This document shows, one piece after another, positions 1 to 11,745 of a DNA stretch of 64,000 bases (positions within the stretch are counted from its first letter, which is position 1; every line of letters begins with the position of its first letter). The notes beneath the pieces are model-generated. The model worked only from the letters and a program-made list of their open reading frames with translations. It was not told the origin of the DNA and searched no databases. The translations under genes and the position numbers were made by a program. This DNA is from Blasia pusilla (lineage: Eukaryota > Marchantiophyta > Marchantiopsida > Blasiales): NCBI GenBank assembly GCA_050084515.1, contig CM114273.1, forward strand, positions 36,022,001 through 36,086,000, written 5' to 3'.

Positions 1-790
1 TAATGTGAAATCAATTAGAGTTTGTTCAAGACACAACAAGGAGCATAAATATCCAAGTTGGTCACAAAAAAATCCAACTATCCCCAAAAGGCATGCAACA
101 GATCTCCCCAAAATTCCTAGTAACCTTAGAAGCCTTTAGCTCTCAAAGCACCAATAAAATTTGGAGCCTAATCCACAAAATCTCCCAAAGAAAAGAAGGA
201 AAACATGCAAAATCAAGATAATTTGGGTTAATTAGCCCTAATCCCTTCCTTGTAACCATTTTGGGGCTCAATTGTGGGCTCTTTGCTTATGGGTTTTGTC
301 CCAAAATAGGTTTGAAAGGGGAGAAGAGGGTGGAGGCATGTTTGAATATAGCCTCCACCAATCCTAGACTGCCACATGTAGAAGCGGGGTTTGCAAGACG
401 CGGACCAAAGGCAGATTTTGGTGGGTAACTCTAAGGTGTACGCGTGGAAACGCCTAATTCCCTGGACAAACAGCGGGCTATGGCGACCGCAGTGCAAACC
501 ATGCGCGGTTTCTTTAGCCCGCGCACAGGCTCGGGTAGGTTGGGCGCGGGCTGGATGCGCATGCGGGCTTCTAAGTGTGGCCCTCTTGTAGGCTTGGCAT
601 GGACTTGACGCGAGGTAGCGCACGCCCAACGCACGCTAGAAATTGGATGACAAAAATGGTTAGGCTGCTCGAGCAAGGGCGGAATGCTTGGTTGTCGCGG
701 CCCGTATGGACATGTTCGTCCTTGAGACAGATATAAGTCCGCAAACGGGGACTTTTCCGTGTGCAACCTTGTTAAGGATGCAGTAATTTT
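1..790. repeat. Dispersed repeat A, copy 1 (cut by window edge)
   Basis: The segment from the window start to about 790 is matched in the same orientation by 4507-5290. Shared landmarks are the block around 'caacaaggagc', 'aaatatccaagttgg', 'cctccaccaat' and a GC-richer second half with the 'gcgggc' motifs. The copies are clearly diverged by substitutions and small indels, so the duplication is old. No convincing protein is encoded: the overlapping short reading frames on both strands are not conserved between copies. It is probably a piece of a transposable element, perhaps an LTR, but I see no termini or primer-binding site. Confidence 0.7.
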
Positions 791-2204
791 TGCCTTTTGG
801 TGGCCCGAGAGATCAATGAAAGAGATTGTAGGCCCGCATTAATTTATGATGTGATTGGTCTTATTTGTAGCTATTTTTACGTACTTCACATGGACTGATG
901 ATGTGAAAGTTAGTTTCATTTAGCTTCTATTTTTGCTAAAATGTTACACCAAATATCTTATACTTGTCTATAGTAGACTCTTCAAGATATGTCCTTGTCC
1001 AAATTTTGAATTTCATAAGAACTCTTGCTTTTTTCTGTATGAATGAATTTTGTTGGACAAAATTATCCAAGAATCACACAATCAACTTGGTTTTTTCTTT
1101 ACTTCCTCATGAACTTTGTAAGTAAATACAATAGACTTTGTATTGTACCTTCTTACTAAACTTTCCTACATTTGGGCTCTCAACTACCATTGAGAAAAAT
1201 TTTAAAGATGCATGTCAGATCTGCTCATTAGTTGATTTTTTTTATTGAATCTTACTATTTGCAATGAGCCCTTCATGAATGAGATCTTGCCTTGATTTAC
1301 TTGTTTTTTATAGATTATTAACCATCAGAGTGAAGGCAAACAAAAGTCCCTGGTGTTCCTTCATTGATGCATGAAATTTGCTGAGCAATACTTATCCCAT
1401 CAATCTGGTTTGTAAATGAAAGTGGACATAAATTTTCCAATTATGAGAGGAATCTTTTTGATGAGTTCAATATACATTTTCTTATTCTACAGATTCTGTT
1501 ACAAGAAGAAAGATCCCCTATATGTCTTATTCTTCATTTGTTAACTTATTGTACAGCTGAAATCAAAATACTACTGCGACTATCACTAATTACAATATTT
1601 ACCATATAAATTCAACGAGTCATAAAAATAACTATGCGTTCTTGATACAACTATACCACCAGTTTAATTCCACCATAGTATCAACAATGCGCATGTTTGA
1701 TTATGATTTTGACATGTGTCAACACATGAATGTAATAAACAAATACTACATAATATAAAACTAAAATTAGTCTCGCATCATGAAAAATCCATCATATGGA
1801 CATATCAAACCATTACATGTATAACCAATTTCTTTTGTTACAACGATTTTTTCAATCTTAAGCAACTAAATAACAACTAGAAATAGTCTCAATAATAAAT
1901 AGGCACAACAACATGGCACATCAAAAGTAATTCATCGTCAGCACAACATAGTTTCCATATCATACTGATCATGTTGATGACTAGGATATTTCCTAGTTGT
2001 AAATCTTGCCATGTCATGTTGCCAACGTGTCACTTTATGACAAGGAATCCTAAATAACCAGTCCTTCGATACTAGATTTTTCTAGTTGGTGGCTAAATGT
2101 CCCTTTCAACTTACTATAGTAGTATAATCTAGTGGCTAAGAAGGGTGTTTCCTTCTAGCGCTGCATGATGTTGTTGTTTCATAATAGGCACTTTTTTAAA
2201 ACAT
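791..2204. other. AT-rich intergenic sequence
   Basis: I find no coding signal, RNA gene or clear repeat boundary here. The stretch near 2140-2160 ends in 'gtttccttctagcg', which vaguely resembles the terminal bases of CACTA-type elements, but no matching left end was found. Confidence 0.5.
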
Positions 2205-2424
2205 AGCTTTTCTTATGCGTTTGTTGGGATATATTCCTTCGCAATTAATTGCTACAATTCATAACAAAGTTGAATATATGACCTTCACTAATTTATATCC
2301 ATTCATTCTTGCAAGTGACACCTATAAAAAGGCAATGAGAATCTCATCAAAACCCCCAAAATCAAATCCTACATTCCATACTAGTCATATCAATATGATA
2401 GACAAAGTAATCCTCCAGTCCAAA
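2205..2424. repeat. Short repeat flanking solo LTR, left copy
   Basis: This ~215 bp block is repeated in direct orientation at about 3424-3630, immediately beyond the solo LTR. Both copies run from 'ttgggatatattcc' (or a close variant) through 'gcaagtgacacctataaaaagg' to 'cagtccaa'. The left copy ends exactly where the LTR begins and the right copy starts where it ends. The 96-codon reading frame across the left copy is not kept in the right copy, so it is not considered a gene. Confidence 0.75.
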
Positions 2425-3423
2425 TGTTGTGCGCCTACTCTCCTTGAACGTAAATCATTAGTGTTGCGGAAGCGTGCATTCAGTAGGACACACTCTCAAT
2501 CTTAATCTGCATCCAAACATGCACTCACATTAGTCGAGTCTGGGTCAATCAGCGTTCTAACTTTCCAAGTTCTCGACTCGGCCTTTCATCAAGCTCAACC
2601 TTCCTAGCTAGTTTCGCAATTTACAACACAAACAAGTCTCTCAAGACTTGGGACAAACTTTTCGGTCGGTTTAGGAATCTCAAACGGCATTTGAATGTCT
2701 GGCGGTTCCAAGTGTCTAATGGACATCCAATGGGTCCCTAGCCATGAGTCACAAAAATGAATCGCACGTTAGAATCTAAGTGTGTCTTACGAAATCCACT
2801 CCCTTGGATCAGGTTTGGGTTTCGAGTTCCGACGCCAAACTCCCGTTCCATCTCGTGTCCTTGATACGCCGCTTGGTGCTCAAAGTGGGGTTGTGTTCCA
2901 AGAATCCTTGGAGACACTCCCCCTTACTAGTACTTTTGGGGATCCCCGCCCTCCCCCTAACTTTAGGGAAAGACAATCCAACCCTCAAATTGGCCCTCAA
3001 CCCAAGTGCTCTCACAATCATTTCGGCCACTATCTCAGCCTATTCTTGTGTGTTTGCTAAAATCTTTGGTGTGTTGGAACTATCTTGGCAATGGAACCTT
3101 ATTTGTCCCAAACGCATATTAGGACTAAACGTTATGGTCCAAAACATAGTCAAAATCCCCAAACGCTAGTCTTGTTTTAAAACTGGTTCTCACCTCTTTG
3201 GCAACCAACCTTCCTAGACTCAACTCATCTCAAGTCTTGCTTCACGTTTGATTCAGGTTTCCTTGTTGCGACCACAAATGCATGAAACGCACAACTCTAT
3301 TCCGCGTTTCCTCCTTTGGAACATCAAAACTCTAGTAGACTCACGCTACAATCATCATAGCGTGAGTCCACTAGAGTTCTGATGTTCCGCTTGGCGCCTG
3401 TTTGGTGTTCGTTTGGTTATGAG
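2425..3423 (-). mobile_element. Solo LTR, family A (copy A1)
   Basis: This ~1 kb block has the same orientation as 6405-7406 and is the reverse complement of 5330-6321. On its own strand it begins near 'cataacc' and ends '...ggcgcacaaca', giving the usual CA terminus. Family membership rests on long collinear similarity, including the blocks 'ttgcggaagcgtgcattcag', 'cactcacattagtcg' and 'cactcccttggatcagg'. No internal retrotransposon sequence adjoins it, so it is called a solo LTR. Its promoter-proximal end (plus-strand 3318-3388) differs from the other copies by a long hairpin. Short frames such as 2780-3169 lie inside it and are not genes. Confidence 0.75.
3318..3388. repeat. 31 bp inverted repeat (hairpin) inside solo LTR A1
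   Basis: The left arm 3318-3348 and right arm 3358-3388 are complementary over 31 positions with about two mismatches, separated by a 9-base loop. The arms begin and end with 'ggaacatc' and 'gatgttcc'. The other two family A LTRs carry only one arm, so this looks like a local inverted duplication. Confidence 0.85.
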
Positions 3424-3630
3424 GGTTGGTTGGGATGTATTCCTTCACGATTAATTGCTACAATTCATAACGGAGTTGAATATATGGACGTCACTAATTT
3501 ATATCTATTCATTCTTGCAAGTGACACCTATAAAAAGGCATTGAGAATCTCATTAAACCCCCAAAATTGAATCCTCTATTCCATACTAGTCATATCACTA
3601 TGATAGACAAAGTAATCCCCCAGTCCAATC
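3424..3630. repeat. Short repeat flanking solo LTR, right copy
   Basis: Direct copy of the block at 2205-2424; see that entry. It starts with 'ggttgggatgtattcc' and ends with 'cagtccaat'. Confidence 0.75.
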
Positions 3631-4506
3631 TACTCACATAACTATGACTTATCAAGTTATGTTGCAAGGACTAAAATATTTCCAGAACTCCTAGTGTCAT
3701 ATTTCCATGACTACACCAATTGTGATTCCTTCAATTTTAGTTAATTTTTTCCCACTTCTTGTGTAGTCATGGTGCGTGATTACATGTGTCCAACCTAGTC
3801 GCTCAATTTAACAATATGACGACATGAGTTTCCATCTAGAATTGAATCTACAAATTTAATGGCTCGTGGAATGGTAACTATTCCACAAAGTATAATAAGT
3901 GTACACTTGTTAGTTTATCATAGGATATTGTGTATTTTTGCATACTAAATATGACTCACGTAGCCATTTGTGGTAATTGGATGGATATAAAAATATGACT
4001 AAATGAGTTGTTCTTCCATGGTCCACATCATGCATGACACATCATACCCATTTGTCCATATCATGCGTTGATGTGTCATTCTTCCACGTCATCTGAGTGA
4101 CGTGGCAATCATGACCTCATGACTATTCCTTTGAATCACATACCAACGTCCACCTAATCCTATCCTAGTTAGCCTAGTCACAAAACAAATATGACTTGGC
4201 TTTTGGGTCTAAAGTAGTCGTTAGTAATTATAAGTCATGGAATGTAAAATATGACGCATACGAGTGATAAAACCAAGGATTTCTTCTAGTGATAAACGGT
4301 AGAACGGGGGATCTAGGATTCAGGGTGTAGCAATTATTAAGAATAAATGCACACTCACATAAGTTTCCTTAACCACCTCCACATCTCCCATGTGGCAAGG
4401 AAAGCCAATGAAACAAATCTAAACTCAAGACCATAAATCAAAATTCTCTAAATCATCAAACAAGTTTAGTGACATAGGAGAATTCCACACTCATAACCTC
4501 TCACCT
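3631..4506. other. AT-rich intergenic sequence, possible degenerate DNA transposon
   Basis: No gene is recognisable. The motif 'aatatgac' or 'atatgac' recurs several times in both orientations, and the stretch closes near 4290 with 'ggatttcttctagtg', similar to the end noted near 2155. Subterminal repetition of this sort is typical of CACTA-like non-autonomous elements, but I could not find paired termini, so no element is called. Confidence 0.35.
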
Positions 4507-5290
4507 AATATGGAGTCAATTAGAGTTTTTTTAAGACACAACAAGGAGCGCAAATATCCAAGTTGGTCGTAAACAAAATCTAACTATCCCCAAAGACACG
4601 CAACGGATTTTCCCAAAATTCCTAGCAACCTTGAAAGCCCTTAGCTCTCAAGGCACCAATGAAATTTAGAGCCTAATCCAAAAATCTCTCCAAGAAAAGG
4701 AGGATAAACATGAGAAATAAAGGAAATTGTGAGTTAATTAGCCCCTAATCACTTACATAGAAGTATTTTGGGCCCAACTTGTGGGCCCAAAACTTGTGGA
4801 TTTTTGTAACAAAGCCATTTTAGAAGTGGAGAGCCAAGTTCGAACTTAGCCTCCACCAATCACACACCACCATGTGTCATTGTGGGGTTTGTGGGCCGCG
4901 GGTCGAGTGTGGGTTTGGATGACGAGTCCCAATTACAATGTGACATGTGGCAGATCAAGATTGGGTATTTGGATGCAAGCTACAACAAGCTAGGCATTGG
5001 GTGGGTGGGTTGGATGTGGGTTAGGCGCAAGCCTCCAGCGTGCCTCTTGCCTCTTATGTGGACTCAACATGTGAGCCTAACGCAAGCTAGAAGTCGGATG
5101 TTAAAAATGGGCGTTGGATGAGACGCGGGTTGCCCGAGCAAGGACATAATGCTCAAGTGGTGCGGGCCGTGGGTATCTAGGCCCATGGAGCCCACATGGA
5201 CATGGACTTTGTCTGCGTGAAACCTTGCACGTACATGACATCGTACGTATGTAGGAAGGAGATGTTGGGAAAAAGTCAAGGTAACAATTT
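4507..5290. repeat. Dispersed repeat A, copy 2
   Basis: Second, complete-looking copy of the repeat at 1-790, in the same orientation and about 4.5 kb away. Similarity starts near 'gtcaattagag' and can be followed with indels to the 'aaccttg' region near 5225. The sequence between about 4320 and 4506 may be the part lost off the window edge in copy 1. Confidence 0.7.
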
Positions 5291-5329
5291 TTCCCTTTAA
5301 AACATACTAAAGACTCTTATTTTTGCGGT

Positions 5330-6321
5330 TGTCATAACCAAACAAGCACCAAGAGGAACGTCAGAACTCTAACGGGCTCACGTTATGATGGCTTGCATAT
5401 TGAAGAGGTCTCTTGGAAGAGACACAACAGACACAAGAAATGAGACGCGAACAAGGTTGAGCGTTTCATGCATTTATGGTTACGATTAGGAAACCTCAAT
5501 CAAACGTGAACCAAGACTTGGAAGGAGTTGAGTCTAGGAAGAGTGGTCGCCAAAGAGGTGAGAACCGGATTTGGAACATGATGAGCATTTCGGGTTTCAA
5601 CTGTATTTTGGACCATAACTTTTAGTCCCAATATGCGTTTGGGAAAAATAAGATGGCATTGAAAATCTTATGCAAAGCCAATTCCAACGCATCAAAGATC
5701 TTAGCAAATGCACAAGCAAAAATTGAGAAACTTCCCAAAAATGACTATATGAGAAGTTGGATTGACGGCCAAAAAGAGGGGCCTAAACGTCTTTTTCACA
5801 AGATAGGGGAGGGCGGAAAACCCTATAAGTAATAGTAATGGGAAATGTCTCCAAGAATGCTTGGGACTTGAACCCTGGGGCACCGTAGAGCAATAGAAGG
5901 TTGTGGAATGGATTGGGAGTTTGGTGTTGGGACTCGAACCAAGTCCAATAGAGTGGATTTCAAAGGTCTCATTGGATTCCAGCCCACGACACCTTTAGTT
6001 GGATCTTGGTTTGGGGCTCATGCGAGGTCCATTGGATAGTTGGGACCATTGGGTGCGCGAACATCATTTTAGGTTCCTTGACTATCCAGAAATCTTGTCC
6101 CAAGTCTCCGAAGACTTGTTTGTGTTGGGACGTGAGGAATTAGGAAGTTTGAGCTTGATAACATGCCGAGTTGAGAACTCGGTGAATTGGAAGGCTGATT
6201 TGACGTGGAACAGACTAATGTGAGTGTGTTTGGGTGTAGATAAGCATTGAGAGCGTATCTTACTGAACATATGCTTCCGAAACACTAAAGATTGACGTTC
6301 TAGAGGAGTAGGCACACGACA
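5330..6321 (+). mobile_element. LTR, family A (copy A2), followed by primer-binding site
   Basis: This plus-oriented LTR starts 'tgtcataacc' and ends 'ggcacacgaca', so it has TG...CA termini. It is the reverse complement of A1 and A3 over about 1 kb. Two bases after its end lies a tRNA-Met-type primer-binding site, which fixes its orientation and marks it as a 5' LTR. Only about 80 bp of internal sequence remain before an inverted LTR (A3), so the element has no coding part. Reading frames inside it (for example 5999-6223) are not genes. Confidence 0.8.
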
Positions 6322-6323
6322 CG

Positions 6324-6336
6324 TGGTATTAGAGCA
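6324..6336 (+). other. Retrotransposon primer-binding site
   Basis: The sequence 'tggtattagagca' differs at one base from the common plant primer-binding site TGGTATCAGAGC, which pairs with the 3' end of initiator tRNA-Met. Its position 2 bp after the LTR end is the expected one for the start of reverse transcription. Confidence 0.85.
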
Positions 6337-6404
6337 AATCCTTGGTGAACTTGAACTTGAGGTTGTAGGAGCAAGTAGATGCTTGAGGAGAACTCAAGGT
6401 AGTT

Positions 6405-7406
6405 ATTGTACGCCTACTTTCCTTGAATGTAAATCTGTAGTGTTGCGGAAGCATGCATTCAGTAGGACACGCTCTCAATGTTGATCTGCACCCAAACACG
6501 CACTCACATTAGTCGGGTTTGGGTCAATCAGAATTCTAACTTTCCGAGTTCTTGACTCGTCCTCTCATCAAGCTCAAACTTCCTAGTTTCTCAGTTTACA
6601 ACATAGGCAAGTCTCTCAAGACTTGGGACATACTTTCTAGTCTGTTCAAGAACCTTAAACGGCGTTTGCACTCTTAGCTGTCCCAACTATCCAATGGACA
6701 TCCAATGAGTCCCTAACCACGACTCAAAAAAATGAGTCACGGATTGGAATCCAAGTGTGGCTTAAGGAATCCACTCCCTTGGATCAGGTTTGGGTTTCGA
6801 GTTCGAACGCCAAACTCCCGTTCCATCCCGTGCCCTTAAGACGCCGTTTGGCGCTCAAATTGGGGTTCCCTGAATCCTTGGAGACACTCCCCCTTACTAG
6901 CACTTATGGGGATCTTTGCCCTCCCCCTAACTTTGGGGAAAGAGAGTCATGCCCCTCATTTTGGCCCTCAACCCAACTCCTCTTCCAATGATTTCTGGCA
7001 AATATCTCAACCTCTGCTTGAGCATTTTCTGACATCTTTGGTGCGGTGTAATTTTCTTTGCATAAGCTCTCCAACACCACCTTACTTTTCCCAAATGCAT
7101 CTTGAGACTAAACGTTATGGCCCAAAATATAGTAAAAAATCCCCAAATGCTAGTCACGTTCCAAATCTAGTTCTCACCTCTTTGGCAACCAACCTTCCTA
7201 GCCTCAACTCATCTCAAGTCTTGGTTCATGTTTGGTCTAGGTTTCTTGGTCACGGCCATAAACGCATGAAATGCACAAACTCTATTGCGCGTTTCGTCTC
7301 TTGGACTTTTCCAAGAGACCTCTCCAAAGTGCAATTATCCTAGCGTGATCTCACTAAAATTTTGATGTTCCGCTTGGCATTTGTTTGGTGTTTATTTGGT
7401 TATGAG
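6405..7406 (-). mobile_element. LTR, family A (copy A3), inverted relative to A2
   Basis: This LTR has the same orientation as the solo LTR A1 and is inverted relative to A2, from which it is separated by 83 bp containing the primer-binding site. The pair therefore forms a ~2 kb imperfect palindrome. Start (on the plus strand) 'tgtacgcctac' and end 'ttggttatga' correspond to the termini of A1. Similarity to A1 is high and collinear. Frames at 6755-6991 and 6906-7343 fall in it and are not conserved. Confidence 0.75.
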
Positions 7407-8047
7407 GATCACGACAGTAGCGGTGAAACCTAGACAAGGAGGAGATCTGAGTAGACGATAGCTTGAGGATGGCGACCGAGGGAAAAGAACCACGAAAGCG
7501 TCGAGTCAATGGAAAAAAGTTGAGAGACGAACCGATGCTTGACCGAGAAACAGAGGAAGAGTCGACGCCTCCTAAGAGACCAAGCTCCAATCATGAGGAT
7601 GTCCCAGATGTGAATCCCTCCACGGGGCTATCGGCTCCAAACTCGAATGACCCGACATTCTATGTCCAAACGGAATGACATAGGGCTGGTCCCATGCTTC
7701 ACTGGGCGATTCCATCGAGGGTGATCTTTGACACCCCCTAATAACTCGTGATTCCCAATTCATGTCCATGTGCCACGGAGGCATCCCCACAGGGTGTGGA
7801 AATCTCCCGACACCCGAAAGAATGTTCCCAAACCTGTTGCCATCCGGGTGGGTAAACGCGGCTCCCTCTCTCCTGTCCAAAGGGGGCGGCTCAAAGGGCC
7901 GCATACTGGTTACTTCCGGTAATAACCAGTTTAGGTGTTCATGGGATCTGGCCCTAGTGCTCTGAGTACTATCTCTAACGCCCGTTTCCTCTGCTACACA
8001 AACACCCACAAATCCTCAGTCGTTTCCTTCATCGCTGAGGAGTAGCG
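7407..8047. other. Upstream region of the helicase gene; unresolved overlapping frames
   Basis: The region is more GC-rich than the repeats to its left and presumably contains the helicase promoter and 5' leader. It holds an open frame of 71 codons on the plus strand (7463-7678, lysine/arginine/glutamate-rich at its start) and one of 145 codons on the minus strand (7572-8009). I recognise neither product. The minus frame overlaps the expected helicase leader. No TATA box stands out. Confidence 0.4.
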
Positions 8048-11000
8048 ATGGCGCAACTCTGCGGTCGCCGCATTCTTTCTCTCTCTTCTCTGCGAGTTTT
8101 CAAAGTTGGCGCCGCTCATTCCTGTCCATGCGTCACGCGAATGCGTGTGTTGCGAATTGTGTCGCAGCAGCTCGCTACCACAGTTTCTCCTCAGACTCGA
8201 ATTCCCAATCCGGCCTCGACATCGACGAATTCTGATTCTCCTTTTGTGTCTCTGACTCCGTTGGAAAGATTGCGTGCAAGACAGCTTCGCGATGTCCCCA
8301 GGCCTGCGGGGAAGCCCACATCTGGTAGGGAGGGCAAAGCGACACCCGCACCTTTGGCTCAGTCGTTTGAGGAGCTGGGGTTGAGCGAGGAAATCATGGC
8401 AGCTGTGCATGAGTTAGGAATCTCTAAACCTACTGAGGTTCAGAACTTGGGAATTCCTGCTATAGTGGCTGGCGAGAGTGTCGTGTTGGCGTCACATACA
8501 GGATCTGGAAAGACACTTGCGTACATGCTACCCATCGTCCAGGTAGGGTTTGTTCATTTTGTTCAAAGTATAAGTCGGGCTCTGCAGGATGTCGTCATGT
8601 GATCCCCAACCTTCAAAATTTGCTCAAGCCATGCCTACGATGAGTATACTATCATTCGCTCCGGAAAATTTCCCCTCGCGTCGTCTTTTCCCCTGCACTG
8701 TGTTGCCTATGATTGCCTGCATCCTCCTTTCACCTCAACAAATTGCTCAGGGGAGTTTCGCCGAAGTCCATATGGCGGATTTTCATAGCCACCCAGGAAA
8801 TCCCCAAGAGAGCAAATTCTTGAGCTGAGAAGAGCGTGATGACACTGACATGCCAGATTCCCACTTCTCTTGTTTAGAAACAGCTATTCTCAGCTTGTTG
8901 ACGAAAAGAAATTGTGGTCACTTGAAATAATGACTTTGTATCCGGGTGACTAGTTTCGATGGTGAGAGGTGACCTGTGCACTCAAAAATTTGCATTGGGA
9001 GCGTGGGGCTGGCATTGTGAGCACTCTCGTAAATGTTCGTATGATGTGCCATTTTGTAGGCTTTGAGAAGAGATGAAGCGCTGTCTGGAAAGGCAACCAG
9101 ACCAAGAAGGCCACGCGCTGTAATTCTTTGTCCAACGAGGGAACTTGCTGAGCAGGTGCTTTTGCCTAAACTCAGCAATTTGTGGTCAGACTAGGTCATA
9201 ACCTTCAGCTCAAAAAGTAGGATTGATGAGGAATAGCAGAACTGTCAGGAAAGCAACACGCCTGGAAATTTAGTGTTCCTTATTCATTTGGAGTAACCTT
9301 GTCCGGAGTGCATCACACAGGTGTTTCACGTGGCAAAGTCTATTTGTCATCACGCCCGCTTTCGTGCGGCCATGATTGGTGGAGGTTTGAAGATGAAGCC
9401 ACAAGAAGATTTATTGAACACTGCTGTTGACATGGTCGTGGGTACTCCAGGAAGGTTATTAATGCATGTTAAGGAGGGGAACATGGCATATGGTGATATC
9501 AAGTATGTGGTGAGCTCTTCCACCTTTTTTTGGGTCTATTGCAGTCTATTGCTGGAAAGTGTAGCTAGAATTTTGCCAGCATCTGGACACTTTCTTAGTC
9601 AATTCCAATTTGAGTTCCTGTGGAATGTGAAAATGCTGATGCAAATTCAGAGTCTTGAAATATATTGAGTCATACTAGTACAACCATTTCTCAAATCCTT
9701 TTTTTTTCCTGACATTGATTCCAGTCACTCTACTTAACACTATGGTTGGAATTCTCTAACAGGCTTTGGATGAAGCAGATACCATGTTTGATCATGGGTT
9801 TGGACCTGAAGTCCGAAAGTTTTTGGGTCCATTACGCAATCGCTCATCTCAGCCAGGGGGCTTAGGGTTTCAAACAGTTCTGGTTACAGCAACCATCACC
9901 AAGGTCGTGAACTCTAACGCATGTTGGCGAGGAAGGACCATGAAATTGTGGATTCTATATCAGACTTCAGCTTCAAGTGAATTGCTGACATCACTACTTT
10001 GGTCATCAGGCCACAATTTCTCATCTACAATGTTTAGTTTGTCCAGGCCGTTCAAAAACTATTGGATGCGGAATTTCCGGGTATCAGACATATCCACACA
10101 TCTACCCTGCATAAAAAGGTCTCATCTGCACGACATGATTTCTTGAAGCTCTCAGGCATCGAGAACAAACTTGAAGCTCTTCAGCAGGTATTATGTTTTT
10201 TCTTGTACTTTGTTGCAGCAGTAATGAAATTGAGCAAATGATAAGTTCCATGCCATGGAGGTTAGTTGAGTTTGAGTCACTGTCTGCAAGTCCCGAAACT
10301 CATGCACATGGTTTGTGGTATTATGAACCTGTCCAGGTCTTGGAGCCAAGTCTTGCTAAAGGCAACCGAGTCATGGTCTTTTGCAACACACTGAATTCCT
10401 GTCGGGCAATTGACCATTTTCTCCATGAAAATGGAGTCAGGACAGTGAACTACCATGGAGAGATTCCTGCGGAAGAAAGGTAAATATTCTGCCAAAGATT
10501 GGACTGCACATCTGACCTTATAGATTCATTACCAACAACCGGCTGCCTTTCTGTCCCCTTTTCTGTGAATGTTCTAGAGTTACCACTTTCCCAAAGACTT
10601 GTTCACTGGATGAATCTATAAAGTTCTGTGCTTCTGACATTCTCATTTTAGAAGCTCAACAATCTTATGATTTGTGAGTAAATTTTTTAGGCAGTTGCTG
10701 GATCCATTTGCTAGTGAATAATGAAACTATACTTTCGTGACATGCCAGGGTTGAAAATCTTAACAAATTCAAGGAAGACAGTGATGGTGGTGCCTTGCCT
10801 GCACTTGTTTGTACTGATCTTGCGGCGCGGGGTTTGGACCTAGTTGTGGATCATGTGATTATGTTCGACTTCCCAATGAACCCTGTAGGTGACATGTGGA
10901 ATTGTGACAATCTGATGGCCTATATCTGAAATCAGTAGTGTCAAGCTAGACTATCTACTGAAGTAGTACTATCTTTTCTCCCTTCCCTGGGCATGCACGC

Positions 11001-11745
11001 ATCACAAGTGGCTGGCCTTCTGTATTCGTCAAGTTGCAAATTCATAGAGGTTATCACCCTTGTCATTTCTAGGACACTACTGGGACTTTCCTAGTGGTTT
11101 GTGGATTTGAACAGGATGAGTGCAATGGTCAGCAGCATCTGTTTGGGTCATTGTCTGGAATGATGGGCCAAAATTTGTAGTGTATTTTTAGTGTACACTG
11201 CCTAGACTGATTCGGTGTTTGCCTCTGGGATCTTCCAGATTGATTACCTACACCGGACAGGAAGGACAGCTCGGATGGGTGCTAAAGGTCTGTTGTCTTG
11301 AATGCTATTCTCAGGTTTCATTCATTATCTCTAGAGCTTTTTGTTGCAAATTGTGAAGACATTCAAATGACTTCTGGTGTTTTCTGTTATCACAGGTAAG
11401 GTGACTTCTTTAGTAACAAAGAGAGATCAAACATTAGCCGGACAAATAGAGGGTGCTATGTCCCGAGGAGAGTCTTTAGAAACATTGACCGCTAGTAGGG
11501 AAAGGCTCGAGGCCATGAAGAAGCAAGAACTTACAGAGCGGCAGAAAGAAAAAGCAAAGCAGATGGACAGCCAAGGAAAATTCAGGGGAGCAAAGCCCAG
11601 AGTTGCAATAAAGTCAGGCAGTAGTAGGTCTTCAGATTCTTCATACCAGGCAGCGAAAGGTACACGGGGCAAGGCAAGGTTCCCAGGCAGTGAATCAGAG
11701 AACAGCCTTAAGAAAAGTTCTGGATTTTATGTTAGAAAAAAATAA
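8048..11745 (+). CDS. RH39: DEAD-box ATP-dependent RNA helicase, RH39-like, organelle-targeted (9 exons)
   Basis: Exons by phase-checked GT-AG junctions: 8048-8542, 9060-9155, 9321-9509, 9763-9903, 10047-10187, 10337-10479, 10749-10884, 11239-11287, 11396-11745; 579 residues. Visible motifs: Q-motif region ([11 protein letters not shown], then PTEVQ), motif I SHTGSGKT (~149-156), Ia PTRELAEQ (190-197), TPGR, II LDEAD (262-266), III TAT in place of SAT (302-304), [31 protein letters not shown]. The C-terminal extension is lysine/serine-rich. The variant motif III and the block around TSTLHKK, then LEPSLAKG, match Arabidopsis RH39, a chloroplast helicase needed for 23S rRNA 'hidden break' processing. 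The first ~100 residues are rich in Arg, Ser, Thr and Val with few acids, as expected of a transit peptide; plastid targeting is inference. The start is the first ATG of the frame. The gene appears intact. Confidence 0.9.

Noticed and set aside
2140-4292. CACTA-type transposon defined by 'tttccttctagcg' and 'tttcttctagtg'
   Set aside because: Both look like right-hand ends; no inverted left end or 3 bp target duplication could be found.
9321-9668. Helicase frame read past 9509
   Set aside because: The donor at 9510 ends the exon; the following codons have no family similarity, and the next exon resumes in phase with LDEAD.
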